Assembly (NCBI RefSeq): GCF_036084755.1
Contig: NZ_CP107968.1
Coordinates: 3,044,501-3,108,500, forward strand
Reading direction: 5' to 3'
From: Streptomyces sp. NBC_00370
Lineage (GTDB): Bacteria > Actinomycetota > Actinomycetes > Streptomycetales > Streptomycetaceae
DNA: 64,000 nt
The stretch's first letter is position 1; every line of letters begins with the position of its first letter. This document shows, piece by piece, positions 26,082 to 34,867 of this stretch. The translations under genes were made by a program, and so were the position numbers. The notes beneath the pieces are model-generated. The model saw nothing but the letters and a program-made list of their open reading frames with translations, searched no databases and was not told the origin of the DNA.

Positions 26082-27475
26082 GCCGGAGTGCGACCTGACG
26101 CACCGCGTCCCCGCCTGCGCAACCGGTGACCCCGGGTGCGGTCGGGAGAGCGCCTGCCGTCAAGGCCGATCCAGATCCGCACCTCGGTGCCGCCCAGCAC
26201 GGACCGTCCGATCCGCACGTCACCGCCGGTCGACTCGGCCACCCGGCGCACGATGTCCAGGCCGAGTCCGGTCGAGCCCTCGCCGCCGCCGCTGTTGCCG
26301 CGTACCAGCGCGGCGCCCGGGTCGGCGATACCGGGTCCCGCGTCCGAGATCAGCAGGATCACGGCGTCGTCGCCGTTGTGCACGTCCACGGAGAAGGCGG
26401 TGCCCTCCGGCGTGTGCCGGAAGACGTTGCCCAGCAGCGCGTCGAGCGCGGCGACCAACTCCGGGCGGCCCACCGGGATACGTACGGTCTTGTCGACGCC
26501 CGCCAGCCGCACCTTGCGGCCCTCGTCCTCGGCCAGCGCCGACCAGAAGTCCATCCGGTCGCGCACCACTTCGGAGACGTCGCAGCCGACGCCGAATCCG
26601 GCAGCCGCCGTCTGCGGCTTGGCGTCCCTGGCCGTACGGATGATGGTGTCGACCTCGCGCTCCAACTGCGCGACGGCCGCCCTGGTCTGGTCGGCGGCCG
26701 GACCGTCCCCGAGCGAGGCGGCGTTGAGGCGCAGCACGGTGAGCGGGGTGCGCAGCCGGTGCGAGAGGTCGGCTGCCAGCTCCCGTTCGTTGGCGAGGAG
26801 TTGGACGACCTGGTCGGCCATGGAGTTGAACGCGACGGCGGCGGAACGCAGTTCGGGCGGCCCCTCCTCGGGGACGCGCGCGCCGAGCTTCCCCTCCCCC
26901 AGCGCGTGCGCGGCGCCCGCGAGCCGCTGGGCGGGCTCGACCATCCGTACGCCGAGCCGGTCGGCCACGGCGACCGACCCGACGACGAGGGCGGCGCCGA
27001 CCCCCGCGAGGACCAGCCAGGCGGTGGTGACCCCGTTGGAGACGTCCCTCTCCGGGACGTACACCTCGACGACGGCGATCACACCGCTGCCGAGCCCGGT
27101 CGGCTGGAGCAGCACGGACCCGCCGGGTACGTCGGTGATGGAGGCGCGGCCGAGCCGCTGCACGGTCCGTACGTCCTTCTCGGCCGCCCGGCGCGTACCC
27201 AGCTCCAGCGGCCGGCTGCCGGCCGCCCGGGAGGCGGGGATATGCACGGCCATCTTCCGGTCCGACCCGGCGGAGGTGGAGTAGACGGCCCGCTCCAGCT
27301 GTTCGCGGTCGTCGGTGATGGTGAGGGTCGGGGCGATGGTGGCGGCCTGCCGCTCGGCGTTGCTGAACGCCCGGTCCCTGGCGAGTTCCTTGACGACGAG
27401 TCCGAGCGGAACGGCGAAGGCGACGACGACCATCACGGTCACCGCCAGGGAGACCTTGACCAGGGCCCATCTCAT
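26072..27475 (-). CDS. two-component sensor histidine kinase
   Basis: 467 residues. Transmembrane helices near 7-28 and 151-172 bracket an extracytoplasmic sensor of ~120 residues. Then a HAMP linker (RLGVRMVEPAQRLAGAAHALGEGKL), the DHp helix with phosphoacceptor His239 in ADLSHRLRTPLTVLRL, an N-box (LLGNVFRHTPEG), and a G1 box DAGPGI with a G2 loop GSTGLGLDIV. Partner of the adjacent OmpR-type regulator at 27512. The start codon lies inside a short repeat that duplicates the regulator's 3' end. Signal unknown. Confidence 0.92.
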   Translation of the reverse strand: MRWALVKVSLAVTVMVVVAFAVPLGLVVKELARDRAFSNAERQAATIAPTLTITDDREQLERAVYSTSAGSDRKMAVHIPASRAAGSRPLELGTRRAAEKDVRTVQRLGRASITDVPGGSVLLQPTGLGSGVIAVVEVYVPERDVSNGVTTAWLVLAGVGAALVVGSVAVADRLGVRMVEPAQRLAGAAHALGEGKLGARVPEEGPPELRSAAVAFNSMADQVVQLLANERELAADLSHRLRTPLTVLRLNAASLGDGPAADQTRAAVAQLEREVDTIIRTARDAKPQTAAAGFGVGCDVSEVVRDRMDFWSALAEDEGRKVRLAGVDKTVRIPVGRPELVAALDALLGNVFRHTPEGTAFSVDVHNGDDAVILLISDAGPGIADPGAALVRGNSGGGEGSTGLGLDIVRRVAESTGGDVRIGRSVLGGTEVRIWIGLDGRRSPDRTRGHRLRRRGRGASGRTPAEV

Positions 27476-27531
27476 CGCGGTGGCTCCCGTCTCATTGCGG
27501 TGGCTTCGGCTTCATTGCGGTGGCTCCAGTT
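27472..27531 (-). repeat. three near-identical repeats of the regulator gene end
   Basis: On the minus strand GAGCCACCGCAATGA (end of the response-regulator gene) recurs as AGCCACCGCAATGA and GAGCCACCGCGATGA. The third copy supplies the kinase ATG. Units are about 18-22 bp apart. Confidence 0.8.
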
Positions 27532-28201
27532 TGACGCCGACGCCGCGCAGGGTGTGCAGGTAGCGGGGCCGCGCGGCGGTCTCGCCCAGTTTCCTGCGCA
27601 GCCAGGACAGATGGACGTCGATGGTCTGGTCGTCGCCGTACGCCTGCTGCCACACCTCGGCGAGGAGTTCCTTGCGGGCGACGACCACCCCCGGCCGGCC
27701 CGCCAGGAACGTCAGCAGGTCGAACTCCCGCCGGGTCAGGTCGAGCCGGGTCCCGTCCAGCTCCGCCTGGCGGCGCAGCGGGTCGATGGAGAGCCCGCCG
27801 ACCTGGATGACGCGCGAGGGGGCGACCTCGTCAGGGGTGGCCCGTGAGCGGCGCAGCACGGCCGCCATCCGCGCCGACAGGTGCTCGACGGAGAACGGTT
27901 TGGTGAGGTAGTCGTCGGCGCCGTCGTTGAGCAGCCGGACGATCTCCGTCTCGTCGTCACGCGCCGTGGCGATGATCACCGGCACGTCCGTGATGCCCCG
28001 CAGCATCTTGAGCGCCTCCGACCCGTCGAGATCGGGCAGGCCGAGATCGAGGATCACCACGTCGAAGCGGAAATGGGCCACTTCGCGCAGCGCTTCCAGA
28101 GCCGTACCGACACTCCGTACGGTGTGCGCGGCCTCGGTCAAGTGCCTGATGAGGGCGGAGCGCACGAACTGGTCGTCCTCGACGACGAGCACACTTGCCA
28201 T
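27512..28201 (-). CDS. OmpR/PhoB-type response regulator
   Basis: 229 residues from ATG 28201. Receiver domain 1-115 with Asp52 (VVILDLGLPDLDG) as phosphorylation site, Thr (IIATARD) and Lys (DYLTKPFS). Winged-helix domain 130-229 (LDLTRREFDLLTFLAGRPGVVVARKELLAEVW; DVHLSWLRRKLGE). It precedes the kinase by 36 bp in one operon. Target genes unknown. A GTG three codons upstream is an alternative start. Confidence 0.92.
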   Translation of the reverse strand: MASVLVVEDDQFVRSALIRHLTEAAHTVRSVGTALEALREVAHFRFDVVILDLGLPDLDGSEALKMLRGITDVPVIIATARDDETEIVRLLNDGADDYLTKPFSVEHLSARMAAVLRRSRATPDEVAPSRVIQVGGLSIDPLRRQAELDGTRLDLTRREFDLLTFLAGRPGVVVARKELLAEVWQQAYGDDQTIDVHLSWLRRKLGETAARPRYLHTLRGVGVKLEPPQ

Positions 28202-28242
28202 GGGCCGCACCGTACGCCATTCGGGTGAGCCCGTAGGGCACT

Positions 28243-28812
28243 ATGGCCCCGATGCGTAGCAGAGGACTCGTCCACGCGGTCGCGTGGCTGTTCGCCACAG
28301 GGGCGGCGGTCACGCTCTCCTGGTGGGGCGTGCACACGGTCATGGCGGGCACGGCGTACGACCCGCCGCGCGCCCTGCCGATCACGGCTGCCACCTCGGC
28401 GACGCAGCCGCCGCCGCTGCCCGCCTCCACCCAGCGGCCCGCGCCCCCTTCGCCGTCACCGTCACGCTCGGCGCCGGAGAAGCACGCGCAGCCGTCCACA
28501 TCACCTTCGCCGTCGCACGGCACGTCGGGCGGCGGATCGGACAGCGGGTCGCAGGGCAAACCGTCGAAGAGCGCGCCGGCGCCGGACGCGGGCAATGTGA
28601 AGAGCTACCAGGTCGACGGCGGCCGGGTCGTCTTCGACATCGGCACCGCCTCGGCGGAGTTGGTCTCGGCGACCCCGAACGCGGGCTGGCAGATGCAGGT
28701 CTGGACGGAGCCGACCTGGATCCGGGCGACGTTCACCCGCAACGGCCGCGAGGTGTCGGTGTTCTGCACCTGGAACGACCATCCGCCGGTGGTCCAGTTC
28801 GACGACCGGTGA
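28243..28812 (+). CDS. membrane-anchored protein, unknown function
   Basis: 189 residues. One N-terminal hydrophobic helix (GLVHAVAWLFATGAAVTLSWWGVHTVMAG) anchors it outside. A Pro/Ser-rich linker of ~70 residues follows, then a compact C-terminal domain (VKSYQVDGGRVVFDIGTASAELVSATPNAGWQMQVWTEPTWIRATFTRNGREVSVFCTWNDHPPVVQFDDR). The sequence pattern suggests a small beta domain. Divergent from the two-component system by 41 bp, so it could be part of its regulon. No family recognised. Confidence 0.7.
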   Translation: MAPMRSRGLVHAVAWLFATGAAVTLSWWGVHTVMAGTAYDPPRALPITAATSATQPPPLPASTQRPAPPSPSPSRSAPEKHAQPSTSPSPSHGTSGGGSDSGSQGKPSKSAPAPDAGNVKSYQVDGGRVVFDIGTASAELVSATPNAGWQMQVWTEPTWIRATFTRNGREVSVFCTWNDHPPVVQFDDR

Positions 28813-28825
28813 CACACGCGGCAGT

Positions 28826-29689
28826 TCAGTCGAAGGTCCCCGGCGGCGGCGCCGGTGACGCCTTGGCCTTCACGTCCGTGACGGGCGCGGCGCCGCCGGT
28901 GAAGTCGGCCAGCGCGCGACCGTGTTCGACCCGACCCGGGTGCGGATCTGTCGCGACCCGCCGGGTCAGCTCGGTGACCGGCAGTTCGCGTGCCGAGCCG
29001 AGCAGTACGGCGTTGCCGAAGCGGCGCCCGCGCAGCACGGCCGGGTCGGCGGCCAGCGCGAGATGCGGGAAGACGGTGGCCGCGGTGGCGATCTGGCCGC
29101 GCAGGTGGGCGAGCGGCGGACCGTCGGCGAGGTTGGCCGCGTAACAGCCGTCGGGGCGCAGCACGCGCCGTACGTCCGCCAGGAATTCGGCGCTGGTGAG
29201 ATGCGCCGGGGTACGCGCGCCGTCGAACACGTCGGCGATCAGCAGGTCGGCCCAGCCGTCCGGCAGCTTGGCGAGTCCGGCGCGCGCGTCGGCCGACCGG
29301 ACCCGTATCCGCGCGTTCGGGTCCAACGGCAGCTCGCGCCGTACGAGTTGGACCAGCGCGGCGTCGGATTCGACGATCTGCTGGGTGGCACGCGGCCGGG
29401 AGGCCGCGATGTAGCGGGCGAGGGTGAAGGCGCCGCCCCCGAGATGCACGACCTGCGGGGGCCGGTCCTGCGGCATGACGAGATCGGCCGCATGACCGAT
29501 TCTGCGCTGGTAGGCGAACGAGAGATGGGCCGGGTCTTCGAGGTCCACGTACGACTGCGGAGCGCCGTCGATCAGCAGCGTCCAGGCGCGCGGCCGCTCC
29601 CGGTCGGGCCTCAGCTCGGCGAGCCCGCCGGCGACGGTCTCGGCCACGGACTCGGCCGTGTCGCGGGTACGCCGCGTCTTCTTCGCCAC
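28826..29689 (-). CDS. spermidine-synthase-like methyltransferase-fold protein
   Basis: 287 residues. Polyamine-synthase family layout: YVDLEDPAHLSFAYQRRIGHAADL, the nucleotide-binding strand VVHLGGGAFTLARYIAASRP, acidic loop VESDAALVQL, and DLLIADVFDGARTPAHLTSAEFLADVRRVLRPDG. The DVFDGA motif replaces the catalytic DSTDP of true spermidine synthases, so aminopropyl transfer is doubtful. Streptomyces encode several such proteins of unknown substrate. Convergent with the preceding gene, 13-bp gap. Confidence 0.82.
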   Translation of the reverse strand: MAKKTRRTRDTAESVAETVAGGLAELRPDRERPRAWTLLIDGAPQSYVDLEDPAHLSFAYQRRIGHAADLVMPQDRPPQVVHLGGGAFTLARYIAASRPRATQQIVESDAALVQLVRRELPLDPNARIRVRSADARAGLAKLPDGWADLLIADVFDGARTPAHLTSAEFLADVRRVLRPDGCYAANLADGPPLAHLRGQIATAATVFPHLALAADPAVLRGRRFGNAVLLGSARELPVTELTRRVATDPHPGRVEHGRALADFTGGAAPVTDVKAKASPAPPPGTFD

Positions 29690-29717
29690 GGACCCATTAT
29701 CGGGCCACGGGTCAGCC

Positions 29718-29763
29718 CGGCTACCGGCAGCGGTCGGCAGCTGCCTGCTACCGGCAGCGGTCG
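29718..29763 (-). repeat. direct repeat duplicating the end of the next gene
   Basis: GCTACCGGCAGCGGTCGGC occurs at 29718-29736 and 29745-29763. The second copy is the 3' end of the gene at 29748; the first is an extra copy after the stop. Confidence 0.85.
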
Positions 29764-30176
29764 GCGGCCTCGATCATCCGGGCCGCCTCGCCGAGCGCCT
29801 TCCGCAGGACGGCCGGGTCGGTGACGGGACCCGCCGTGTCCGGCGGCAGCAGCCAGCCGGTCCCGACGACCGGCGGTTCCTCGGCGGGGATCCGCAGTCC
29901 GCGCCCGTCGGTCCTCGTACACGCGCTGCCGGGGACGTCCCAGGCCTCTGCGGTGCCGGGCGGGACCAGAAAGCCGAGGGTGTCGCAGGATCCGTCGTGC
30001 AGGACGGGGCCCACCTCCGGCGTGGTGCCGCGGCGCAGGATGTCCACCGCCTCAAGTCCCTGCCGGGCCGGAACCGTTACGAGGTCACAGGGCTCCGTCG
30101 CATCCCCGGGAGGTGCGCCGTACTCCTGGTTGGGCGTGTGCTGAACAGTCGTTCCTGAGCCAGGGCTGGCTTCCAT
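29748..30176 (-). CDS. conserved small actinobacterial protein, function unknown
   Basis: 142 residues from ATG 30176, chosen for GGAGG 5 bp upstream; a longer frame to 30206 lacks such a site. Sequence: QHTPNQEYGAPPGDATEPCDLVTVPARQG, then VLHDGSCDTLGFLVPPGTAEAWDVPGSACTRTDGRGLRIPAEEPPVVGTGWLLPPD and a C-terminal helix ending in DRCR. Three or four Cys. No signal peptide. Divergent from the NsdA-like regulator across 235 bp, so the two may be functionally linked. Confidence 0.72.
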   Translation of the reverse strand: MEASPGSGTTVQHTPNQEYGAPPGDATEPCDLVTVPARQGLEAVDILRRGTTPEVGPVLHDGSCDTLGFLVPPGTAEAWDVPGSACTRTDGRGLRIPAEEPPVVGTGWLLPPDTAGPVTDPAVLRKALGEAARMIEAADRCR

Positions 30177-30411
30177 GCCGACCTCCACATCCAACAAGGG
30201 AAACAACCTCCTCGTCGCTGAAGAACACGTTCTGCGTCTCCAGATGGTTCAACGCGGAACAACGTCAACAGCTACGGCGGCACACCGCCGCAAAGGATGG
30301 CACTTCATGGCAGATCATGGGTGAGATATCCGGTTTGTAGGCAAACCCTGCGTAAGTGGGTCGTCACAGCAGGTACGTTCTTGCCCCGCCGGACCAAGAG
30401 AGGGCTCCGCC

Positions 30412-31758
30412 ATGGCGTCGTCACGGGCAGTTCCCAACCTCGTCTTCCGTCGGCTGCGGGGCAACCGCTCGCCGGGCGAGTTCGCGGCCGCCGTGCGCAG
30501 GGCCGCACGGGAGATCGGTGAACACGTCGCGTGCGACGCCCGTTATATCGGTCGGGTGGAGGCAGGCGAGATCCGCTGTCCCAACTACGCGTACGAGCGC
30601 GTATTTCTCCATATGTTCCCCGGGCTCGCCCTGGCGGACCTGGGCTTCTCGGCACGCGAAACCGTACGCGGCCGGGCGGCGCGGCCCGTCGTGGACAGGC
30701 CGGACCACAGCCATACCAGCGAGGAGAGCGACGTGCTGCGTCGCGCATTCATGACGAGCGGCACCGCCACGGTGGCGGCTGCCGCCTTCGGTCTCGGCAC
30801 CGCGCCCGCCGTCGCCGTACCCACCGCCGCCCTGCCCGCACCCCGGCGGGTCGGCGAGGCCGAGGTCCGCGCCGTCGAGGAAGAGGTACGCCGGATCCGG
30901 CTGCTCGACGACCGGCACGGCGCCGACGGGCTCTACCGCAGGGCCGCGCTGCCGCTGCGCAACGCGTACGCGCTGCTCGACGCGGGCGCGGCCGCCAGCA
31001 GATCCACCACCGACCGGCTGCATTCGGGCGCCGGCGAACTCGCCATCTCGGTCGGCTGGCTGGCGCACGACTCGGGCCGCTTCGACGAGGCGCGCTCGCA
31101 CTACGCCGAGGCGCTGGCGACCGCGCGGGTCGCCGACGACCCGGCGCTTGAGGCGCACGCGTTCTGCAACACGGCGTTCCTCGCCAAGGACGCGGGCCGG
31201 CACCGCGAGGCGGTACGCGCGGCCCAGGCCGGCCGGCGGGCCGCGCGGCATCTGTCGTCGGCCCGGCTGCTGTCGCTGCTCGCGCTGCGCGAGGCGAGCG
31301 GCTGGGCCGGGCTCGGCGACCGTACGGGCTGCGAACAGGCGCTGCGGCAGGCACACGACCTGTTCGCCGCGGGCCCCTCGGACGCCGACCCCGAGTGGAT
31401 GTCCTTCTTCGGCGAACCGGAGCTGGAGTGGCTGGAGGCGCAGTGCCACGCGACGCTCGGCGACTGGGCCGCCGCGGCGGGGCACGCGTACCGGGCGACG
31501 GTGCTCCAGGACCCGCGCTTCACCCGTAACCTCGCGCTCTACCGCGCCGAGTTGGCCACCGACCTGGCGCGGGCGGGAGCGCCGGACGAGGCGGCTGCCG
31601 CCGGGCAGCAGGTGCTCGACCTGCTGGACGAGGTCCAGTCGGCCCGGATCCAGCGGATGCTCGCGACGACGGCGCGGGTGCTGCGGCCGCAGCGGCGGCT
31701 GCCCGAGGTGAGCGCGTTCCTGGACCGCCACGCGGTGACGGACCCGCGCGCGATGTGA
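30412..31758 (+). CDS. NsdA-like TPR regulator
   Basis: 448 residues, ATG 30412 with AGAGAGGG upstream. The N-terminal ~85 residues resemble an atypical XRE-type HTH ([45 protein letters not shown]). Internal RRAFMTSGTATVAAAAFGLG looks like a Tat motif but lies at ~110. TPR-like helices fill ~190-440 (HSGAGELAISVGWLAHDSGRFDEARSHYAEAL). This architecture matches the NsdA/NsdB group, negative regulators of sporulation and antibiotic production in S. coelicolor. I recognise the family, not which paralogue it is. Confidence 0.75.
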   Translation: MASSRAVPNLVFRRLRGNRSPGEFAAAVRRAAREIGEHVACDARYIGRVEAGEIRCPNYAYERVFLHMFPGLALADLGFSARETVRGRAARPVVDRPDHSHTSEESDVLRRAFMTSGTATVAAAAFGLGTAPAVAVPTAALPAPRRVGEAEVRAVEEEVRRIRLLDDRHGADGLYRRAALPLRNAYALLDAGAAASRSTTDRLHSGAGELAISVGWLAHDSGRFDEARSHYAEALATARVADDPALEAHAFCNTAFLAKDAGRHREAVRAAQAGRRAARHLSSARLLSLLALREASGWAGLGDRTGCEQALRQAHDLFAAGPSDADPEWMSFFGEPELEWLEAQCHATLGDWAAAAGHAYRATVLQDPRFTRNLALYRAELATDLARAGAPDEAAAAGQQVLDLLDEVQSARIQRMLATTARVLRPQRRLPEVSAFLDRHAVTDPRAM

Positions 31759-31873
31759 GGCCGCGCGCCGGACCCGTACCCGCACGCCGCCCCGGCACTT
31801 CGAGCGCCGTCCCGGTACCCGTGCGCCGCCCTCATACCTCCGCGCGCCGGACCCGCTGCCGTAGAACCTCCGG
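31759..31873. repeat. imperfect repeats between the NsdA-like gene and the phosphatase
   Basis: CGCGCGCCGGACCCG occurs near 31762 and again near 31842; CCCGTACCCGCACGCCGCC recurs as CCGGTACCCGTGCGCCGCC near 31812. No gene in this 115-bp gap between convergent genes. Confidence 0.6.
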
Positions 31874-32470
31874 TCAGCCCTCCAGATGCGCCGAGTCGTT
31901 CCAGACCTCGACCGCCGGCGCTTCGTACGCCCAGCCCAGCACCGAGACCGACGCCGGGTCGAGCCTGATCCGCGCCGCGAACGACACGTCCTCCCCCAGC
32001 CAGCGCGCCCCGATCGCGCGCAGGATGTGGCCGTGCGCGAAGACCAGCACGTCCCGGTCGGCCGACCTGGCCCACTCCACGACCTCGTCGGCGCGGGCCG
32101 AGACGTCCGCCAGGGTCTCCCCGTCCGGCACGCCGTCGCGCCAGATGAACCAGTCGGGGCGGTCCGACTTGATCTGCGCGGGGGTCAGTCCCTCGTAGCC
32201 GCCGTAGTCGAACTCCAGCAGCGCGTCCCACGGCTGGGCCCGGTCCCCGAACCCGGCCAGCTCACAGGTCTCGGCCGCCCGCACCAGCGGGCTGGTGCGC
32301 ACCTCGGCGCCCGCGAGCCCCGACCACGGTGCGCGCTGCAGCCGTTCGCCGAGCAGCTTGGCGCCCCTGCGGCCCTCGTCGAGCAGCGGGATGTCCGTCC
32401 TGCCGGTATGCCGGCCGGACAGCGACCAGGCCGTCTGACCGTGCCGGACGAGCAGGATGCGCGGTGCCAT
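31874..32470 (-). CDS. histidine phosphatase (phosphoglycerate mutase-like)
   Basis: 198 residues from ATG 32470 (AGGGAGAG upstream). Motif [23 protein letters not shown] with the phosphorylated His, [29 protein letters not shown] acid, and [16 protein letters not shown] with second His. The family removes phosphate from small metabolites such as sugar phosphates. Full length for the short class. Stand-alone; substrate not predictable. Confidence 0.9.
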   Translation of the reverse strand: MAPRILLVRHGQTAWSLSGRHTGRTDIPLLDEGRRGAKLLGERLQRAPWSGLAGAEVRTSPLVRAAETCELAGFGDRAQPWDALLEFDYGGYEGLTPAQIKSDRPDWFIWRDGVPDGETLADVSARADEVVEWARSADRDVLVFAHGHILRAIGARWLGEDVSFAARIRLDPASVSVLGWAYEAPAVEVWNDSAHLEG

Positions 32471-32688
32471 GGAGGCTCTCCCTGGAGGTGTCACAGACAA
32501 GTGCCGGTCCATCATCGCGCACCTGACCTCAGGGCAACCTCCGGGCGGATCTTCGCGTCCCTCACCATTGGGGTGATGATGTTTCGTACGTTGATCCGAA
32601 GGACACCCGCCGAGAAGGCCAGGCGTACGGCACCGTACGGTTGAACGTCGGCCAAAAGCTGCATTACAACATGATGGAGATCGTCCGG

Positions 32689-33702
32689 ATGTCGTACAGC
32701 ACCAGCGAGCCGCAAAGGCGGCCGCGCCCCCGGCCTCGCTGGTGGGCGGAGCTGTTGCTGATAGTCGTCGTCTACGCCGCCTACTCGGGCGGCAGACTCC
32801 TGGCGCGCGGTGACGTCTCGACGGCGGTCGACCACGGACTGACGATCCTGCGCATAGAGCAGACGCTCTTCCTCAACGCCGAGCACCCGCTCAACCGGCT
32901 GTTCACCAGCACCCCGGCCCTCGGCATACCCGCCGACTTCGCCTACGCGTCGCTGCACTACCTCGTGACCCCCGCCGTACTGATCTGGGTCTTCCGGCGC
33001 GGCCCCGCCGTGTACCGGGCGGCGCGCACCTGGCTGATGCTCTCCACCCTGCTCGGGCTGGTCGGCTTCACCCTGCTGCCCACCTGTCCGCCCCGGCTGC
33101 TCAGCGCCGGACACGGCTTCGTCGACACCATGGCGCAGTACAGCTCGTACGGCTGGTGGGGCGCGCAGGCGAGCGCGCCGCGCGGGCTTGGCGGGATGAC
33201 CAACCAGTACGCGGCGATGCCGAGCCTGCACGTCGGCTGGGCGCTGTGGTGCGGGGTGCTGTTGTGGCGGCACGCGCGCACCCCGCTGATGAAGTGGCTG
33301 GGCGTGGCCTACCCGCTGCTGATCGCCGTGGTCGTGATGGGCACGGCCAACCACTACCTGCTCGACGCCGTGGCCGGCGCCGCCGTGATGGCGGTCGGCG
33401 CGCTGCTCACCAAGCCCGCGCTCGCGCTGGCCGACCGGCTGCGCGACCGGATGGACGAGACGGCGTCGACCACCAGCTCCCGCCTCACGCATGCCGTGCT
33501 GACTCTGCTGTCACACCCCGCAGCCGCCCCCCGCAGGACCGCGATTGTCAGCGGTGGGTGCGAGACTTCGGCGGGTGAGCGATTCCCCGGGCAGCGGGCC
33601 CGCACCAGTACCTCCGGCGCAGCCGCCGTCGATCCCGACGACGAAGGTCCCGAAGGCGACGCCGCAGGCGTCCCGGACGACACTCAGGCAGCGGCTCGCT
33701 GA
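32689..33702 (+). CDS. PAP2-family membrane phosphatase / inositol-phosphoryl transferase type
   Basis: 337 residues from ATG 32689 (GGAG upstream); longer starts at 32641-32674 have poorer sites. Six transmembrane helices. PAP2 motifs: [11 protein letters not shown] and [16 protein letters not shown], with the catalytic His residues. Family members dephosphorylate lipid phosphates or transfer inositol phosphate on the outer face. The last ~43 residues (from [13 protein letters not shown]) overlap the start of the nuclease gene by 128 bp and look unlike native sequence, so the true C-terminus may be frameshifted or the overlap unusual. Confidence 0.82.
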   Translation: MSYSTSEPQRRPRPRPRWWAELLLIVVVYAAYSGGRLLARGDVSTAVDHGLTILRIEQTLFLNAEHPLNRLFTSTPALGIPADFAYASLHYLVTPAVLIWVFRRGPAVYRAARTWLMLSTLLGLVGFTLLPTCPPRLLSAGHGFVDTMAQYSSYGWWGAQASAPRGLGGMTNQYAAMPSLHVGWALWCGVLLWRHARTPLMKWLGVAYPLLIAVVVMGTANHYLLDAVAGAAVMAVGALLTKPALALADRLRDRMDETASTTSSRLTHAVLTLLSHPAAAPRRTAIVSGGCETSAGERFPGQRARTSTSGAAAVDPDDEGPEGDAAGVPDDTQAAAR

Positions 33703-34867
33703 GCTGCGCGGCCCCGCCGTCGCACCGCACCCGCTGGACGCACGCGCGCTGGCCGCTCTCGCGGCGAACCCCGGCTGCCGCAGACGCGCCCTGCTGGACG
33801 GCGCGGGTGTGGACAAGGCGGCGCTCGCCACCGCGCTCGGCTCACCCGCCCCCTTCGGCCAGTCCCAGTTCGCCTTCATGCGCGGGAACGCGTTCGAGGC
33901 GAAGGTGAAGGGCGACGGCGGTACGGAACTGCTGCGGCTGGTGCACGAGCGGCTCGGCACCCGCAGCCCGGTGCCGTCACCGGCCCCCGTGCCGGGCGAC
34001 TCGCTCGTACCGGACCTGTCGGCCGCGGGGCCCGAGGGCCGCACGGCCCGTACGGCGCTGGCGCTGCGTGAGGCGACCGTGGCGGGCGGGTGGACGTTGC
34101 TGGACCATCCGCTGCTCGCGCTCGAAGTGGCGGGCTCACCGGCGTATCTGGAGCCGGACGCCGTGGTGGTGCATCCCGACGGCCGCTGGACGGTCGTGGA
34201 GATCAAGTCGTTCCCGATGATCGACGGTTCGGCCGACGCGGCGAAGGTGGGCGCCGCCGCGCGCCAGTCGGCCGTGTACGTGCTGGCGCTGGAGCAGGTC
34301 GCCGCCCACGCCCCGGGCGCCTCGGTGGACCACCGGGTCCTGCTGGTCTGCCCCAAGGACTTCTCCAACCTGCCGACGGCCTCGGTCGTGGACGTCCGCA
34401 AGCAACTGGCGGTGACCCGCCGGCAGCTGGCGCGGCTGACCCGGATCGAGGACATCGCCGCCACGCTCCCCGACGGCACGACGTTCGACGTCGAGCTGCG
34501 CTCGGGCGAGGAGCTGACCAGCGCCGTCGAGTCGGTGCCCGCCGCGTACGCGCCGGAGTGCCTGGCCGCCTGCGAGCTGGCGTTCCACTGCCGGGACCGG
34601 GCCCGTACGGCGGGCGCCGTCGAGTCGCTGGGCCGTGGGGTACGGGGCGAGCTGGGCGGCCTGACCACGGTCGGCGCCGTGCTGGCGGCGGCGCACGGGG
34701 AGGCGGGCGACCCCGCCGATCCGACGGTGGCCGCGCTGCGCAGGGCGGCGGCGCTGCGGGCCGAGGCGCTGGCCCAGGCGCAGGTGCCGAGGCAGGCCGA
34801 GGCGCCGACGCGAGGGCAGGCCCTGGAACAGGCCCAGGTTCTGGAGCAGGCGCGGGCGGGCCGCTGA
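33575..34867 (+). CDS. RecB/Cas4-like PD-(D/E)XK nuclease with probable Fe-S cysteines
   Basis: 430 residues from GTG 33575 (a start at 33545 is possible). Motif I-like RGNAFE (Glu108), then Asp195 in YLEPDAVVV and Glu209-x-Lys211 in WTVVEIKSF: the PD-(D/E)XK nuclease core of the RecB/Cas4/Dna2 branch. Cys68 (ANPGCRRRALL) in the N-terminal part and Cys329-x3-Cys333-x5-Cys339 (ECLAACELAFHC) near the C-terminus resemble the split four-Cys iron-sulfur cluster of Cas4, AddB and Dna2. The Gln-rich tail is probably flexible. First gene of a three-gene operon with a helicase; overlaps the next by 1 bp. Role in DNA end processing or defence is inferred. Confidence 0.78.
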   Translation: MSDSPGSGPAPVPPAQPPSIPTTKVPKATPQASRTTLRQRLAELRGPAVAPHPLDARALAALAANPGCRRRALLDGAGVDKAALATALGSPAPFGQSQFAFMRGNAFEAKVKGDGGTELLRLVHERLGTRSPVPSPAPVPGDSLVPDLSAAGPEGRTARTALALREATVAGGWTLLDHPLLALEVAGSPAYLEPDAVVVHPDGRWTVVEIKSFPMIDGSADAAKVGAAARQSAVYVLALEQVAAHAPGASVDHRVLLVCPKDFSNLPTASVVDVRKQLAVTRRQLARLTRIEDIAATLPDGTTFDVELRSGEELTSAVESVPAAYAPECLAACELAFHCRDRARTAGAVESLGRGVRGELGGLTTVGAVLAAAHGEAGDPADPTVAALRRAAALRAEALAQAQVPRQAEAPTRGQALEQAQVLEQARAGR

